From the NCBI GenBank assembly GCA_022885665.1, contig JAGQDJ010000001.1, positions 486,229 through 550,228 on the forward strand: 64,000 nt of DNA. Reading direction: 5' to 3'. A program made the translations under genes and the position numbers. Positions 48,420 to 60,820 of the stretch are shown piece by piece. Within the stretch, counting starts at the first letter, position 1. The number at the start of each line of letters is the position of its first letter. A model generated the notes under the pieces. It searched no databases. It saw only the letters and a list, made by a program, of their open reading frames with translations, and was not told the origin of the DNA. The stretch comes from Triops longicaudatus (lineage: Eukaryota; Arthropoda; Branchiopoda; Notostraca; Triopsidae).

Positions 48420-51100
48420 CTAAAGAATTTCTTCGAGTTTAGCTTTATATGTAATACTAGAAAAAGTAAGGAATAAAATACGTATATTGTCAAAAACTGT
48501 ATGTAAAGTTGTATAAATATCGTGAAAAACGCGACTTTTAAACAATGCTCAGAACGCTAGAAATGACACATTCTTTGTTCTCGTTCCGAAAAACCCCGCT
48601 GCCTTTTGTACCAAGACGGAAGAAGAAAGTTATTTATTATACGTACCATTCCTCACGCAAAAATCAGACGTAATATTTTTTCCCCGTGGTCGCTTGGAGT
48701 ATTTTATATCGCAGGGCATTAAAACAATAAATCGAAGAATACGAGATTGAGGAGAGAAAGAGAATCGAGGGAGGTTAAACCGGGTGGCAAAAGATGTGCT
48801 TTTGACTTGTCGAGGAAAATAAAGATGGCAGAAATCTGCAGGAGACTTTTTGCGATGGTGATAGAGAGGCTTTCGCAAGTTCTGTGACAGGATTTTAGTT
48901 CGAAAGGAAGTGTTGCCTCTGATTAAGAGAAGTGTTGGCTCGCCTTTGTTACACACGTTTACTTTAGAGTATTTATTTTTTTAGAAGGGAACGAATTATG
49001 AACTAGCGAAAATTGGAAAGTGTTCAATGTTTCTTTGAAATACTGGAGACAAGTCTAGGGTAAATATAGTTGAAAGAGCTGTTTTTCAAACTAATAAAAC
49101 ACTCAGCTCTATCTTACCGAAGTGACGGGCGTGTGTGGTAAGGCTTTCAGATAACATAGAAACACCGTGGAATGAAGTAGTCAACTTTCTGGCCAGCTTA
49201 GACTTCGGAAAGCTAAGTACACGTGGTTAGAATTAATTCCAAGTTCTTAATTATTTATGTACAATGATTGTGTGCAATGTGAGGAAAAATGTGTGCTGAT
49301 TGTACTAGCACAATAATCGACACGCATTTTATGCTATTTTTTTACTTTGGATATTCTCTTACTAGTTTAAATGTCTAAATTCATGGAACTCTTCGGTCAT
49401 CTCCGTGGCTTTGCCCCGCTCTGTACTGTAAAGTGTGAGCATTTGTTAATTCTTGTTAAAGGTTCACTGTTTCATCATGAAAGGGGGTCCTTCGTGTGCG
49501 CTAATTGGTTTCGTGATTAGCTCACAATAAGTCATAGGTTTACTTTGCAATTAGCGGATCGTACCATGAGGAATGCTACTTGTTCTTGCATGCGTTTGTG
49601 TTGACACTCGACTGAGTTTTTCATGAGAGAAATATTTTAGCGTTGGACCAAGTCGTGGAAAGCTATGAAGAGCTGACGTTCGTCACTTGGAATTAATTAA
49701 CCCCTCGAAATTTGCGGCACTTTTTTTCTGAGAAATTTGTCGATAAGTTAAGAATAAGGGAAGAGTCGTGCGTGAGGCACACGCCAGACTATCAGCCACG
49801 GGCTTAACAAGTTAGAAGTTTTTGATGCAACTTCCGATAGAGAAAATAACCATGCCACAACCGTCTTCACTATATTTAAAAGTTTACCACAAGTTTTCTT
49901 GACAGCAAACTTTTCACCCTCCCCAGGCTTTATGTGTCGCTAAAATACGTACGGCTCGTTCCCCGAGAAATGAACATAGTGTCCCAAATGTCCTTGGACA
50001 TGCATCGCCGCTTTAGAGGGTAAAGACAAATTTTTCTTCCACATTCACTGTGTAGAAAACAATTCCTTTCAGCTGACTCAAGTTCATTTTTTTTTTTTTT
50101 TGACAAAACGTACCTAACAGTAGAAACACGTTCAGCAGTCGGATAGTGGATACTTTAGAAAGGAAACGAAGGACTTTTTGGCTTATTGCTGTCCTAAATG
50201 GAAGTCAACCCTATAGGAAACTGTAAATCGAATTGTGTGGTGGATCATTTATCGAATCGAATTGTCAAGGGGCGTGATTTTCTTAGGCATTTATTAGAAG
50301 GTAGACTCGTTAAAAACCTTCGATGACGCGGCATATTTAACAGACTAAGGGTTTGTAACCTTTCTTTCCCGCCAGCTCACACCCTTTGCGTGCCAGATCT
50401 TGATATTTGCTGCATACGCTTTTCATGTATATGTGGTTAAATGAGGATTCTGGTGGCACTCTCCCCCTGACTCGGTCGCTGATGACGACTAACGAGGTTA
50501 ACGCCTTGAGTATGTATGATCGACCCAAGTCGCTGGGTCGTTTTATTGTCATGCAAGTTTGCTCCGGAGAAGGAATGGGTGTCGTTTTCTCCCTTTCCTA
50601 CGTCACATCGCTCGTTCTCTCGTCTCAGTTCCGATTTCTAGCCCCCTCCTGTCTAGCTTCCATCTCGGCAATCCCGGAGTACGAGCAAGTCAAACTGCGG
50701 GTAATCCAGCCGTGACCAACACGCACAGGTTGTACCTACACGTATACACGTCTCGGAGTGCAATTGGGTTAGGTGGGGAGGTATACACCACCAAATCTAT
50801 ACGTGTATGGTGTACGTATTGGTGAGCTAAACCTTGTTAATTCCACCAAAATCTCATCAAAAGAGCTCTTGTAAAAGGGAACTAAGGTGAAAGGAAGAGG
50901 AGAAGAGGGTGTAAGAGAAGAGCGCCAATACCTTAACCTACGTATTATACCTTATTACGGCAATACTGAAGTTTCGGTGCTTGGGACACTGAACGACGAC
51001 GCCGCTGTAGGTTTAGTCACGCCCCCTCCCTGTTTGGCTTCCGTACTCCGCCCACTTCTTGGCCTGAAACTTTCGGACGCTGTAAGCTTCGCATCAGTTC

Positions 51101-51132
51101 AGTTTAGAAGTTCCCCGCGAGTTTGTGAGACC
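51101..51132 (+). promoter_or_regulatory. Candidate DPE-type core promoter (Inr at 51101, DPE at +28)
   Basis: TCAGTT at 51099-51104 matches the arthropod initiator with A at 51101. AGACCT at 51128-51133 matches the downstream promoter element RGWYVT and starts exactly at +28, the required spacing. A second initiator-like TCAGTT lies five bases upstream. The upstream 100 bp contain two GC/CACC-box-like sequences (CACGCCCCCTCCC and CCGCCCAC). No TATA box is seen, as usual for this promoter class. Confidence 0.45.
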
Positions 51133-51534
51133 TTTACCCTGCGGCAATTTGAAACCAACCCCTTATCTCAAAGATGCGAAATACCTAGCTAGGACGAAAA
51201 CTGTACAACGTTTCTTTAGCGGCGCATCGTCTTCACTATAGTCGGCCGTTGTTAAGAATTTTACAGTGTTTTAACGACAATGGGATTGAATGCGAAGGAG
51301 TGGCTTTTGGTATTCTCGTCCGTAGACAGGAACGTCATCCAATTAAAGCCCATGATTACTGCAGTCTGACTCCCTAGCTATTGTGGGTACGACAAAAGGG
51401 AGCATAGAAAAGAAGCAAAAAAGGACCCACGGAGTATCGTGGAGACTGGAAGAAACATGCTGCTGAGTCTGTGGTGTGAACAAGAAGCCCAACACAGGTC
51501 AACGTGTGTTCCTCCTATTCATCCTCAGGGCACA

Positions 51535-51709
51535 ATGAAACCTAATCAGTGGGCAGTGCGACATTGTCGGTCATTGGAGCTAACTTTGTTAACGACGACT
51601 CGTAAAAGCTGGTTGAGCAAGCTGGTCCCGAGCCTGACTTTGATAACACTGTTGATGAGTTGCAGTGTCACTGCGGCAACAGAAGGTCGGGGGGACGATG
51701 GAAGTAGAG
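51535..51709 (+). CDS. Candidate first coding exon of a secreted or membrane protein
   Basis: An open frame from ATG 51535 runs 58 codons plus one base to a strong donor AGAG/GTGAGT (51709/51710). The peptide has a long basic N region, a hydrophobic core (LVPSLTLITLLMSCSVTAA) with an A-x-A-like end, then an acidic, Gly-rich stretch: a signal peptide or signal anchor in form. An acceptor-like CATCCTCAG ends at 51528 just before the ATG; alternatively the frame extends to an ATG at 51457. The upstream Inr/DPE pair at 51101 supports a + strand gene starting here. I could not find the following exons in the remaining 12 kb, so the gene, if real, has a very long first intron or exons too short to recognise. 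The product is not identified. Confidence 0.4.
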
Positions 51710-52036
51710 GTGAGTTCTGAGAGTCAGTGAAATACCAAATCTTGGAATGCTTAGTCCCTGCTTGAGGGATTGTGTGATACGCACAGTACCTATCGGGCTT
51801 TCGTTGGACTATACCGAGCGTATAGGCTATACATGATCGTGTGTACTGTGGTGAGCAAAAAATTCTATACCGAGCACGTGACGAAGACCTAGTCAGACCT
51901 TTCGATGGTGATGAACATTCGCTAACAGGTGAAAGGGTTTCTCAAAATCGCCATCCAAGCGAAATGGTGTCCGCGAAGTTTAAAACTGTTAGGTCAAATG
52001 CGATAGATTTTTAAAAGTGTTGCCGTTGGCTAAAGT

Positions 52037-52116
52037 TTAAGAATTATTAAGACAAGTATTAAGACATATATTAAGACTTATTAAGAATTATTAAGACATA
52101 TTAGTTTAAGACAAGA
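52037..52116 (+). repeat. Degenerate tandem repeat built on TTAAGACA
   Basis: The words TTAAGAATTA, TTAAGACA and TTAAGACTTA recur about seven times at irregular 10-16 base spacing. It is simple AT-rich repeat DNA with no coding capacity. Confidence 0.6.
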
Positions 52117-55100
52117 TTATGGAGTCTGGTCATATTTGTTTCAACAAGTGAGCAACTGTGTTTACTGTAAAATCATTTCCGTAATGTATAAATAATTTCC
52201 TTTTTGCGCAGTTACTATTGGCGTAGATAATATTCGTGAACATTCACTTACATTGTTCCAGTTTTTTAGAAATATGAGAAGAGAAGGCCTATAATCTCTC
52301 ATGCGGATTCGTGAAATTCCCCTACGGTTTGTTGACAAATAAGGCGGACATATTATGGAGCTTTATTTTTTTTTTTACTTCATTTATCTTACAGTTTTGC
52401 TGTTCACTTTGTAAGCGAATGGTTTAAACCCGTTCATCAGCTAATGAAGATAATTTAGCATCAAGAGGCATAATTAGACTTCTGTGACTTGCTCCATGCA
52501 GATTTTTTGCTCACCACAGTACTTGAATGTACATTTATGAACATGTACAATTGTACAACATGTGCCTCAGGATTGGAATTCCTAGGGGGTAAACCTTTTA
52601 TTTTTCACGATGAAATAGGGGGAAATCTCAGTTCCAGACAACGAAGGAGTAATTCCTTTCTTCGCCTTGGTGAAATCTGGTACATGGTCGCAAAGTTTTT
52701 TTTTTTTTTATTTTATTTGTTAAAAAAAAGGTTGACGGCCGGGACTTTGTGTTGAATCGGAGGAAAAGAGGAACAGGGAATAATCTCTTGCCGTGTCAGC
52801 ACCTCGAGGGCCGTATTAATCAAGAACCCAACTTTGGCCCCGCAAAGTACTTTGCCTGGTAGTGTCTTTTTCATTTTTCTCGTCCCGCCTCTATACCCAT
52901 TCTTTTTTTGTCCTTCCTGGTGCGGAGGGTTTCTACCCTTTTTTACGAGGCGACCGCAGAATTTGTGTCTGGTCTTTTTATTACTGTGATATGGAGGCTG
53001 CTTAGATATTCAGAACTAGATATGCAAGGAGAGGAAGGGCGGAAAAAGGGTACTGCGAACTTGAGGCGATGTAAAGTTTGAGGAAGCCAAGTTGACAGGT
53101 TTACACATAACAGGTCTCCGAAGGTTCAGTGGAAGAAGATTTTGACGGCCCAATCGGCGAGGAAATCCTCGAGGGGAATCTCGCACATCACGTTCAGCAA
53201 TCATCCAACCCGGGCGCTAGGACTAACATATCGCCCAAGAGCAAAAGGCTGGGTAGGATAGACGTATGTGAGCACCGTGATTAGAAATTGTCGGGCCTAT
53301 GTTTTTGTTTGAAACCTGAGGGGAAGATTTGTCTCGAGTGGCATTGTTGTGCAATATATATGTACTTAAATACGAATGGCCTTAAGGACAGGGATAATAC
53401 AAAGATCTTTTTTTATCAATTTAAAAAGGAAGGTAAAGGAACTCCAATTGTCTTAGAGATTGTGTGACGTATGTATAAGATATTGAAAAAAGCTTTCCGA
53501 TCTTCTGGTCCATTTTAATATCCTTGTCGAGTGAAAGAGAGTCGGTGAGTGGATTTTACATCGCTGTTTGTCTCGGATTTTTGTTGCGGTTTTGTATTAG
53601 TAGCACTTGACTCTTTTGGGCTTGGGGGGTGTGGGGAGTAAAAGCCAGCCAACCTCTCGAAAGACAAGTAAGACAGGATATGAAATGGTAAGAGCCAAAG
53701 CAACTCGGTCGCCAAAAAGGAAAGGGAGTGGCTAACACGAGGACGGAAAAATCTGTTTCTGTTCGCCATGTCACGATTTGGAATTGCGGAATGGCATACC
53801 TCGTAACTTATCTTTGGCTTTGCTTGCCTCTCACCACCCTTTGCTTTTATCGTACCCCCACCCTCCAACGCCAACCGCTCAGATTTGAGAGTCGCGACAA
53901 AATCTTGTTTTATGCTTCGCCATAAATACGTCCGCTTTTACCTTCTGAAGTATGGCTACAATTGCCTAATATATTTTTCTTTTTTTTTCTCTCTTTCGCA
54001 AGAAAAAGAAAGGTGAAGTAAGTTCACCCAACTATGGAATTTGCTCATTGCCAAGTTGGTGCGAGCTCTGAATTGTCACTTTGTGTTACTACATATTAGG
54101 AAATTCTTGTTGGGTTATTGGAACTTGGTTATCACTTTAGCTCCCTCATGCGTCTTCGCAAATATCGAAGCTGTGATGTCGGGCGCTTGCAACAGTCGTC
54201 TTCCAACTTGCTCGAGTTCGTTTTTTGCTTCCATGGAGGAAGAAGGAGGTAGTTTGTTTACTGACAAAGAAGGGAAGCAGCAACTTGGGTAAGGGTGCGA
54301 TTTAAAGCTGCCATTTGCAACTTCGCTGGAGAGTTTCGGAAAGCAAAACAAGCCTCGCGTTGTTTTTTCCCCTACTTTTATCGCACGGCATTTTTTCTTG
54401 GCCGCGCGTTGCACAAATTGAAATGGGAAGAAATGGGGGCGGGGGAATAAAGAGCAACAATTTATCAGTAAAGTCCGGTCAGACTTACAAAAATCTTGTG
54501 GAGGAAGCTGGGCGAAACAAGAGGAATTTCTCAAGTAACAACCAAGGCGTACACCCTTGGGCTTCTTGTTGGCCGAAAGCCCTACTAGGGCTCTAACACC
54601 AAAACAGCAAGATTCTGCAACTGGGTAAAGGGAGAAGGGGCCAAAGGCCAACATTACAAACCATCTCTTTCCGGAGCTATAGCTCGGTGTCGCTTTTTTA
54701 CGTCTTCTCGCTATTGTTTCCTTGCAATATATTTGCTAAAGCAGATAAGAACTCGGAGTTTTAAGAGAAAAGAAAACAGACAGACAGAAAAATAGTAGTG
54801 AGGGCTGAAGCCTAGGGGCAGGGGATTTGAGAAGAGGAAAGTGCGTGTATTGGCCGAAAAGTGGCGCATTAACCGTCAGCAATGTGCAAGAATGAACACA
54901 AATTAATTTTTTCCTGTTCAGTGGCGTCGCCGTTTGGGAATTTTTGGTGACAGTGGTTGTGACCTTTTTCAGCGCTCGAGACGAAGGGACTTGGTTTATA
55001 TCACAACTCTTCCCCGGAGAAGAAATGTATTAGTTAAAAAAAATCTGGCCGGATTCATTTCACGGTCATACAGTACAGTACAAGCTGACATGAAGCTAAA

Positions 55101-58100
55101 CGGTCTTAAAGGAAGGATATCGTTTGGGGGAAATATTAATCAAGGGAAAAGGGGAGAGTTTGCCTGAACTGGCCAAAAGAGAAAAAAAATTCTTTGTCAA
55201 GATGGCTGAAGTTACCAGAAATAATGGTTGCTAGGTCTTGGAAGCGACAAAAAAATGTTTCCTCCCTTGCCAAAAAAAAAAAAATTAAGAGACTTTACTC
55301 ATTGACCCATGGAATGCGTGAAGATTACAGTTTTTATACGGTGAAAAAAATAACGGAATCTGAAAAAGATGACAAGAAAAATTAATGAAGCAGCGATACT
55401 GTAGAGAACATAACTGACGAAATAAAAGAAAATACAGTGATAGCACCTAAAAAAACAGCGAGTGTGCTGAGTGCGTTGAAATTAGTTAGTGGAATTTTAG
55501 GAATGATGTCCCGATCCAGGAAGGATGCACATTCCTGCTCAAGGATTCCATTCCCGTGAGGCTTCTGCAACGTGTTTATTTGTTTGATATGCAAATCAGG
55601 TATTAGTTCCGTATGTCTGGCACCCAGAAGTTCTCGTTAGTCTTTCCCTTTACTGAGTAAACAAGGTTGTCCTCCACACGGTCACCGCCACGACCACCCT
55701 CTCCGGGGATTGGTAGTGACATGTCCACTCTCAAGTTTAGCCAACAATGGTGGACAGTGACCCGCAACCTGCAAATTGTATGACTGCGAAAAAGCTGTGA
55801 GTTTTTGCCGTATTATTAAGGAACAGAAAGTCACGTGGGACATCCTAGAGCTGAAAGTTGCTCCAAGTCGATTTGGAATGCAGCACGGTTGTTTTTCAAC
55901 GAGCTTTAATCTCCCAAACTTCACCCTTGTCTCGTCCATCTTTCGCATCCCACTTGCTTCCAGACGATGCGATTTTCTCTCAGAGTTCATACTGAGAATA
56001 CAAGAAAAAAATCAATATATTCTTATGAGCACGGGGTAATTAATTAGAAATTCTAAATGCCGTAGGTTAATGTCTTATTCTTGAGCTCATTGGAGAAGCA
56101 TATGGTAAAGCTTTTCCAAATTAAATACCACTCCAAAAAATAGGACGGAATAAGGTGTTTGCCGGTAGTTTGAGTGAGATAAAAAGATAACGAGGGGTTC
56201 AATTACTGATGCGGATTATGTACGTGTACGCCTTGCCATCAACTGCGGGGAATGTTTTTATTTTTTCCCTTGCCGTGAGCGGCTTGTAACTAGTGCTCAA
56301 TGGCGCTGATATAGATAGCGACTGTAATCGTACCTAGATAAAACGATGAGTCGTTGTTCAAGAGCAGGAGCAAAATATAACTAGAGCACATACTTTGCGG
56401 TTACAGTGTGCCAGGGGAGGAAAAGCATCAAACAGACTCGCTGAGAGAAGTTGCTAAAACGTCTCGCTATACTTATGACTAGTCTCAAGTTTCTTCTTTT
56501 ATAATGAGGTTTCTCGCTCGCTTGTGTTGCTCACAAATTGTGATTTGTCTGTCACAAAGAGGAACAGAGAGGAATAGAGAACTAAAAAGCGACTACGTTT
56601 CTTTTTGTGTCATAAAGGAGTCTCTCTTTTTCTTACTTTAATTCCTATAAAGACGTGGGAGTAAACTGTTTCAATCGTATAGGATTCTGAGCACTTAGTT
56701 TTCAAGTCGTCTTTTCTTTTCTTCCCCTTCCCGAGTTTTGGTGTAATTGTTTTAGGCTTGCGTTACTTCCTTACCTAATGTATTCTTTATCTCTAACTGA
56801 ATAGCTTTACGCGGCCCATGTGTGAATAAAAGATCGAAGAGTAAAGTTTAATTTGAAGGAAGGGAAAATAGTACAGCTTTGGGGAGGAGGGGAACAGAGG
56901 AGCGTGACAATGAGCATATGTGGAGTGGACATGCAAGACACATACACTGTGCAGGTGACAATGACTGCAACTAATCTTTTCGTACCAAGCGCTTCCTTTA
57001 TCTTCGCTCTTTTTCCTCGAAATTCCGGGTTGTCTCAAGAACGTGAGAGTAAACAAACACAAAAGGCCCCAGAAACCAACACATACACATCGGTTTATCC
57101 ACCAACTCGAGGAAATATTGTTTTTCGAAAGAAGATTAGGCGTCGATTTACTAGAGACAATTCCGCTGGGAAAAACACAATCTAGTTATTGTGCACAGTA
57201 ATCTAAGTTCTTGTATACCAATTCAGTTATCTTGTTGGCGAGCTTCTATACTAATTACAAGAATTGTTTCCTACTCCACAGTCAAGCTGTGTTAATAACC
57301 AACACAACCCGAATCCTATGAAAAAAAAATGTGTGTGTATCGAGGAGTATCTAACGCCACTGTGTACCCTCGCACCCATGGGACTTGACAGGGGGGGGGG
57401 AGTAAGAAAACTGTCGTAAACGTTTTCATTTACGACAGCTACATATTTTAACTTTTTGTTCTCTGATAGAAAGACCTTAGCACGTCAGATTAATCATAGG
57501 GATACCTAGTGATGAAAGATTTTCACAACTTTATTTGGCAAATTCTGTGAGATCTTAAACAGCGGAATTTTAGAAGCGGACATTGTCAAAACGTTGTGAA
57601 TAACTGTAACAAAGTTATCAAATAGCATTTAAATTGCGCCAGAGTATTTTGGTTATAAAGACATTTGGAGCACACTTTGAGCAAAGGCTACACCTTGAAC
57701 AATTAAATACGGTGACAAATACCTGAAGATAAACAAAAACGTTTTTTAAAAAAAACTTTGGCAGGATAAAATCCATGTAATATGAATTACATATCATACG
57801 GGAAAATGTGAAAAAATACCTAACTTCATTCACAAAATCGTTTTCGATAATTCCCCATTCAGTTTCCAAGAGAGTGGACTATACTGAATTTTCAAACATC
57901 CCGGACTTGTGGTATTTCATCATTCTTTCAGCTGCGAAAGAAAATTGCCTTATTTTTTATTGCATTGACTTCTTGCAGCGTATAGGCAAAGGGAGATGCA
58001 CAGAATGCAATTCTGAATTTGGTGGAATAGGATATATGTCCTTGGCTACGTGTTCCCAAGCAAAGCTCGTAATCACAAACACGTTAAAAGTAATACTAAA

Positions 58101-59473
58101 AGTGCCGGGATGTTAAAGTGCCTTTATTGTTGCGATCTGGGTTTTAGAGAGACATTATTGGGGCGTTTGACGGAAGCAATAATGGTTAAAAGTGGAGGAG
58201 GGTGGTCTGACGGCAAAGATCCTACGTTGTAGTAGATTTGGCCAGGCGATATGACCTTCGTGTATCGTAAGCTAGCCAAGAACAAGAGACTACTACCTCC
58301 AAGCAATGAGTGGTTTCTTCCGTATATATACAGCAGTTTGGACGGTCAGTGTACCCCATCTCGTTAGGACAAGCTGTTGGGGTCTTTGCCCCATTGCGTT
58401 TTCCCGCCTCGGAGATCCTTAGGAGGAAACTTTTGTTGTAATTTTTCGAGGGCTGGGATTCCTCGGCCGGCCAAATGTCTTCCGTTAGCCATGTGGAGCT
58501 CGAATGGGTGGAGAGCACTTTCTGGGGACTAATACTGGACAATTTTATCGTGTCTCTCTTGCCTCATCTTCTTTTGTCTCTCTGTTTCATTCCTTCTTTG
58601 GTCTCTTCTCTATTCTCTCTTTCCGTCTCTCGCTTTCTTCGTTATAGTCTGAAATTGCGGCAGATTTTTACCCCTTTTCTTTCAAGCCGTTGCTGAAACA
58701 AAGAATACCAGGGGCCTCAACTAGTAAAACGCTAGTCTTTTGTCCGAAAAGTTTTACCCTTCGGCCCAGTCAAGGCGCCACGCCCAGTGCGAAATCGTCA
58801 CGGCATGCCAGAGGCAGAGATAATTTCTGGCGACCAAGCTATAAAAGTGTGACTTTATAAGTCCCATGAACTGACATTTAACCAGGGGGAAGATTGGGAT
58901 TTGTTGCGGGAGGGGGATGTGTTTAGGTAATACGAAGGAATTAAAGTGTGAGGGAAGCTAGTCGTGAAATACGGGCGGAAATAAGCGCTGTGTTGTTTGG
59001 ACCAAAGTGGTAGCAAGCATAGTGCTGTTAGAAAGGGTTGGACTTGAGTAACTAAGAGAAGGGTAGGGTGGTGAGTTAATGGTGCAGAAAAAAGGTTTGG
59101 TTTGGGTAAAACGTGTTGGCGACTCAGCAAAGCGGTTGAGTTTATTTTAGCGGCAAGAATTGGTGCTCTTCCCAACAAGTCACCGTTAACTGTTGACTAA
59201 AGGAAATGCAAATGCGCCATTTGGCCAAAGTAGCATGAAAAAGACAATCGCTTCCAGCGGAGCTAGTGGTTCTTTCATTTCTGTCAACTTGATCGATATC
59301 CTTGCAGAAATATTTGACAACGGAGAATATTTTAAGTTGTGTCACTTGCGAGCGAGACTATGTACTAAAACGATATTTGAAATTACTTTGACTTGTGTTC
59401 CTACTGAAAAAAGACAATTTGTTTCTCAGTAGTTGATATTGTAAACCGATAAGCCATGTCATTGCATTGAAGA

Positions 59474-59493
59474 TTTTTTTTTTTTTTTTTTTT
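59474..59493 (+). repeat. Homopolymer run of 20 T
   Basis: Twenty consecutive T residues in apparently non-coding DNA. It could be a decayed poly(A) tail of a retrosequence on the minus strand, but I recognise no retrosequence next to it. Confidence 0.8.
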
Positions 59494-60621
59494 GTTTTGC
59501 GTTTAGCAAGCATTTCAAAAGCACACACGTGTAGGAAATGTAACGTAATGCCATCACATTGAGAAAGGTGAATGAGCAAGGTTATAATTAGATCTCGAGA
59601 AATTCATGTAAAGATAGAAGCATCGGCGAGGGCGAATCAGCACGGTAAATATCTACAAAGGATCGGATCAAAGTCTTGAGGAAGACCTTCATTGGCCTTT
59701 TCTTAACAAGTAAGACGAAGTAACTTTTCCAGGTTAAGAAAGCAAAGCTGTCTAACTGGAAGTCTTGTGAAGGTTTTTCTTGCATTTAAAAATGTACAAA
59801 TACGTGGACGTCATAATATTAAATTAGAGTACACTGTTGATTAGACATCCCAACTTAACCAAACATTAGCACGTCTATCACTGGCAACAATTCCTTCCGT
59901 CTTGGTATTTTTGGTGTTTTATGCGTTTTTCTTTGTCAAAAATTAATGTCGAAGCGATATACTTATTAACTTCGAAGCACCACGTGTGAAAAACACTTCT
60001 AGTATTATATCTGGTACATTATTAGTAATTGCTTGAATTGCTCTCACGTGGCAGCTAACGAGGGTTAAAAGTGGCTAGACAGTGATTTACCCGCGCCGGC
60101 CTGGACTTCGGACATTGATTTATAAGAGCCCTTTTTCATTATTAAGTGTCCCACTACGGCTTTGGCAAGCTCTTAAGATATTATACCAAGCTTCTTAGCC
60201 ATAATCGCCGATTATATTGTAATAAAATCTCTATAGCGTAGTGAATGCGTACGTTTTCCTATGCAGTAAACAGAGCTCCCCAAAATGGCCATTGTGTTCT
60301 GATATCCCTTAATCTTTGAGCCCTTTGCACTATTGCTTAGTATTTCTTAATCCAAATCTCTAGAACTACGTTAGTAAACACACAAAATACTAACAACTAA
60401 ACATGTCGTGTCCTTCGCTTCATGAATTTCATTACAGTATAAGGTTGATCAAGTTGATCGGCGTGGACTGTTGTACTGTAGCACGTAAACAGCGCCTGTT
60501 TTGAGGCGTCTAGTACACAGTACGCAAATATCGTTGGTTGGAAACTGAAATGATACCCGATCAGAAAAGATCTTCAAAAGGTACGCTGAAAGTGCTACGG
60601 GACATTTCTCCCAGGACTTAC

Positions 60622-60820
60622 GATGGTACCAGCAGAATAATCTTGTAAAAAAATCTTTACTCTTGCTTAAAGAAGTTCGAACGTTATTGTTAAGCATTGG
60701 GTGGTTTGAAGCATGGTCGACTAGCTGCGTTATTTTCGCAAGCTCTTTCTGTATAGTGGAAGCTTCTTTTGTGATGAGCTGGTATCTCTCGGACAGTGGA
60801 CGGTAATGGTATGACTCGTA
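60622..60820 (-). CDS. Candidate internal exon, product unknown
   Basis: On the minus strand a stop-free 199-nt segment is bounded by a good acceptor (TTCTTATTTACAG ending at 60821) and a donor C/GTAAGT (60622/60621). It would enter in phase 0 and leave in phase 1. The peptide is polar and looks like a helical, possibly coiled stretch (for example ITKEASTIQKELAKITQLVD). I do not recognise the family and no neighbouring exon could be joined with confidence. It may be a chance frame. Confidence 0.3.

Larger units (their letters stand above)
38900..51100. other. Long gene-poor region
   Basis: About 12 kb with no recognised gene. Open frames are short (the longest is about 150 codons) and of low-complexity composition without coherent splice sites. 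The stretch contains a fragment with hAT-like terminus (40547), a 21-bp tandem repeat (41358-41422), a TGG-rich microsatellite near 40980-41010, a G-quadruplex-type tract (44711-44737), an 18-base A-run (45726-45743), a hAT-type MITE (48235-48419) and a 15-base T-run (50087-50101). Confidence 0.5.

Noticed and set aside
54115..54654. 179-codon minus-strand open frame starting with ATG
   Set aside because: Composition is rich in Phe, Ser and Cys and looks like read-through of non-coding DNA. No family resemblance and no partner exons.
59588..59785. Minus-strand frame that could follow the candidate exon at 60622-60820
   Set aside because: A phase-compatible acceptor can be drawn, but it is weak and the joined peptide shows no coherent domain, so joining them would be guesswork.
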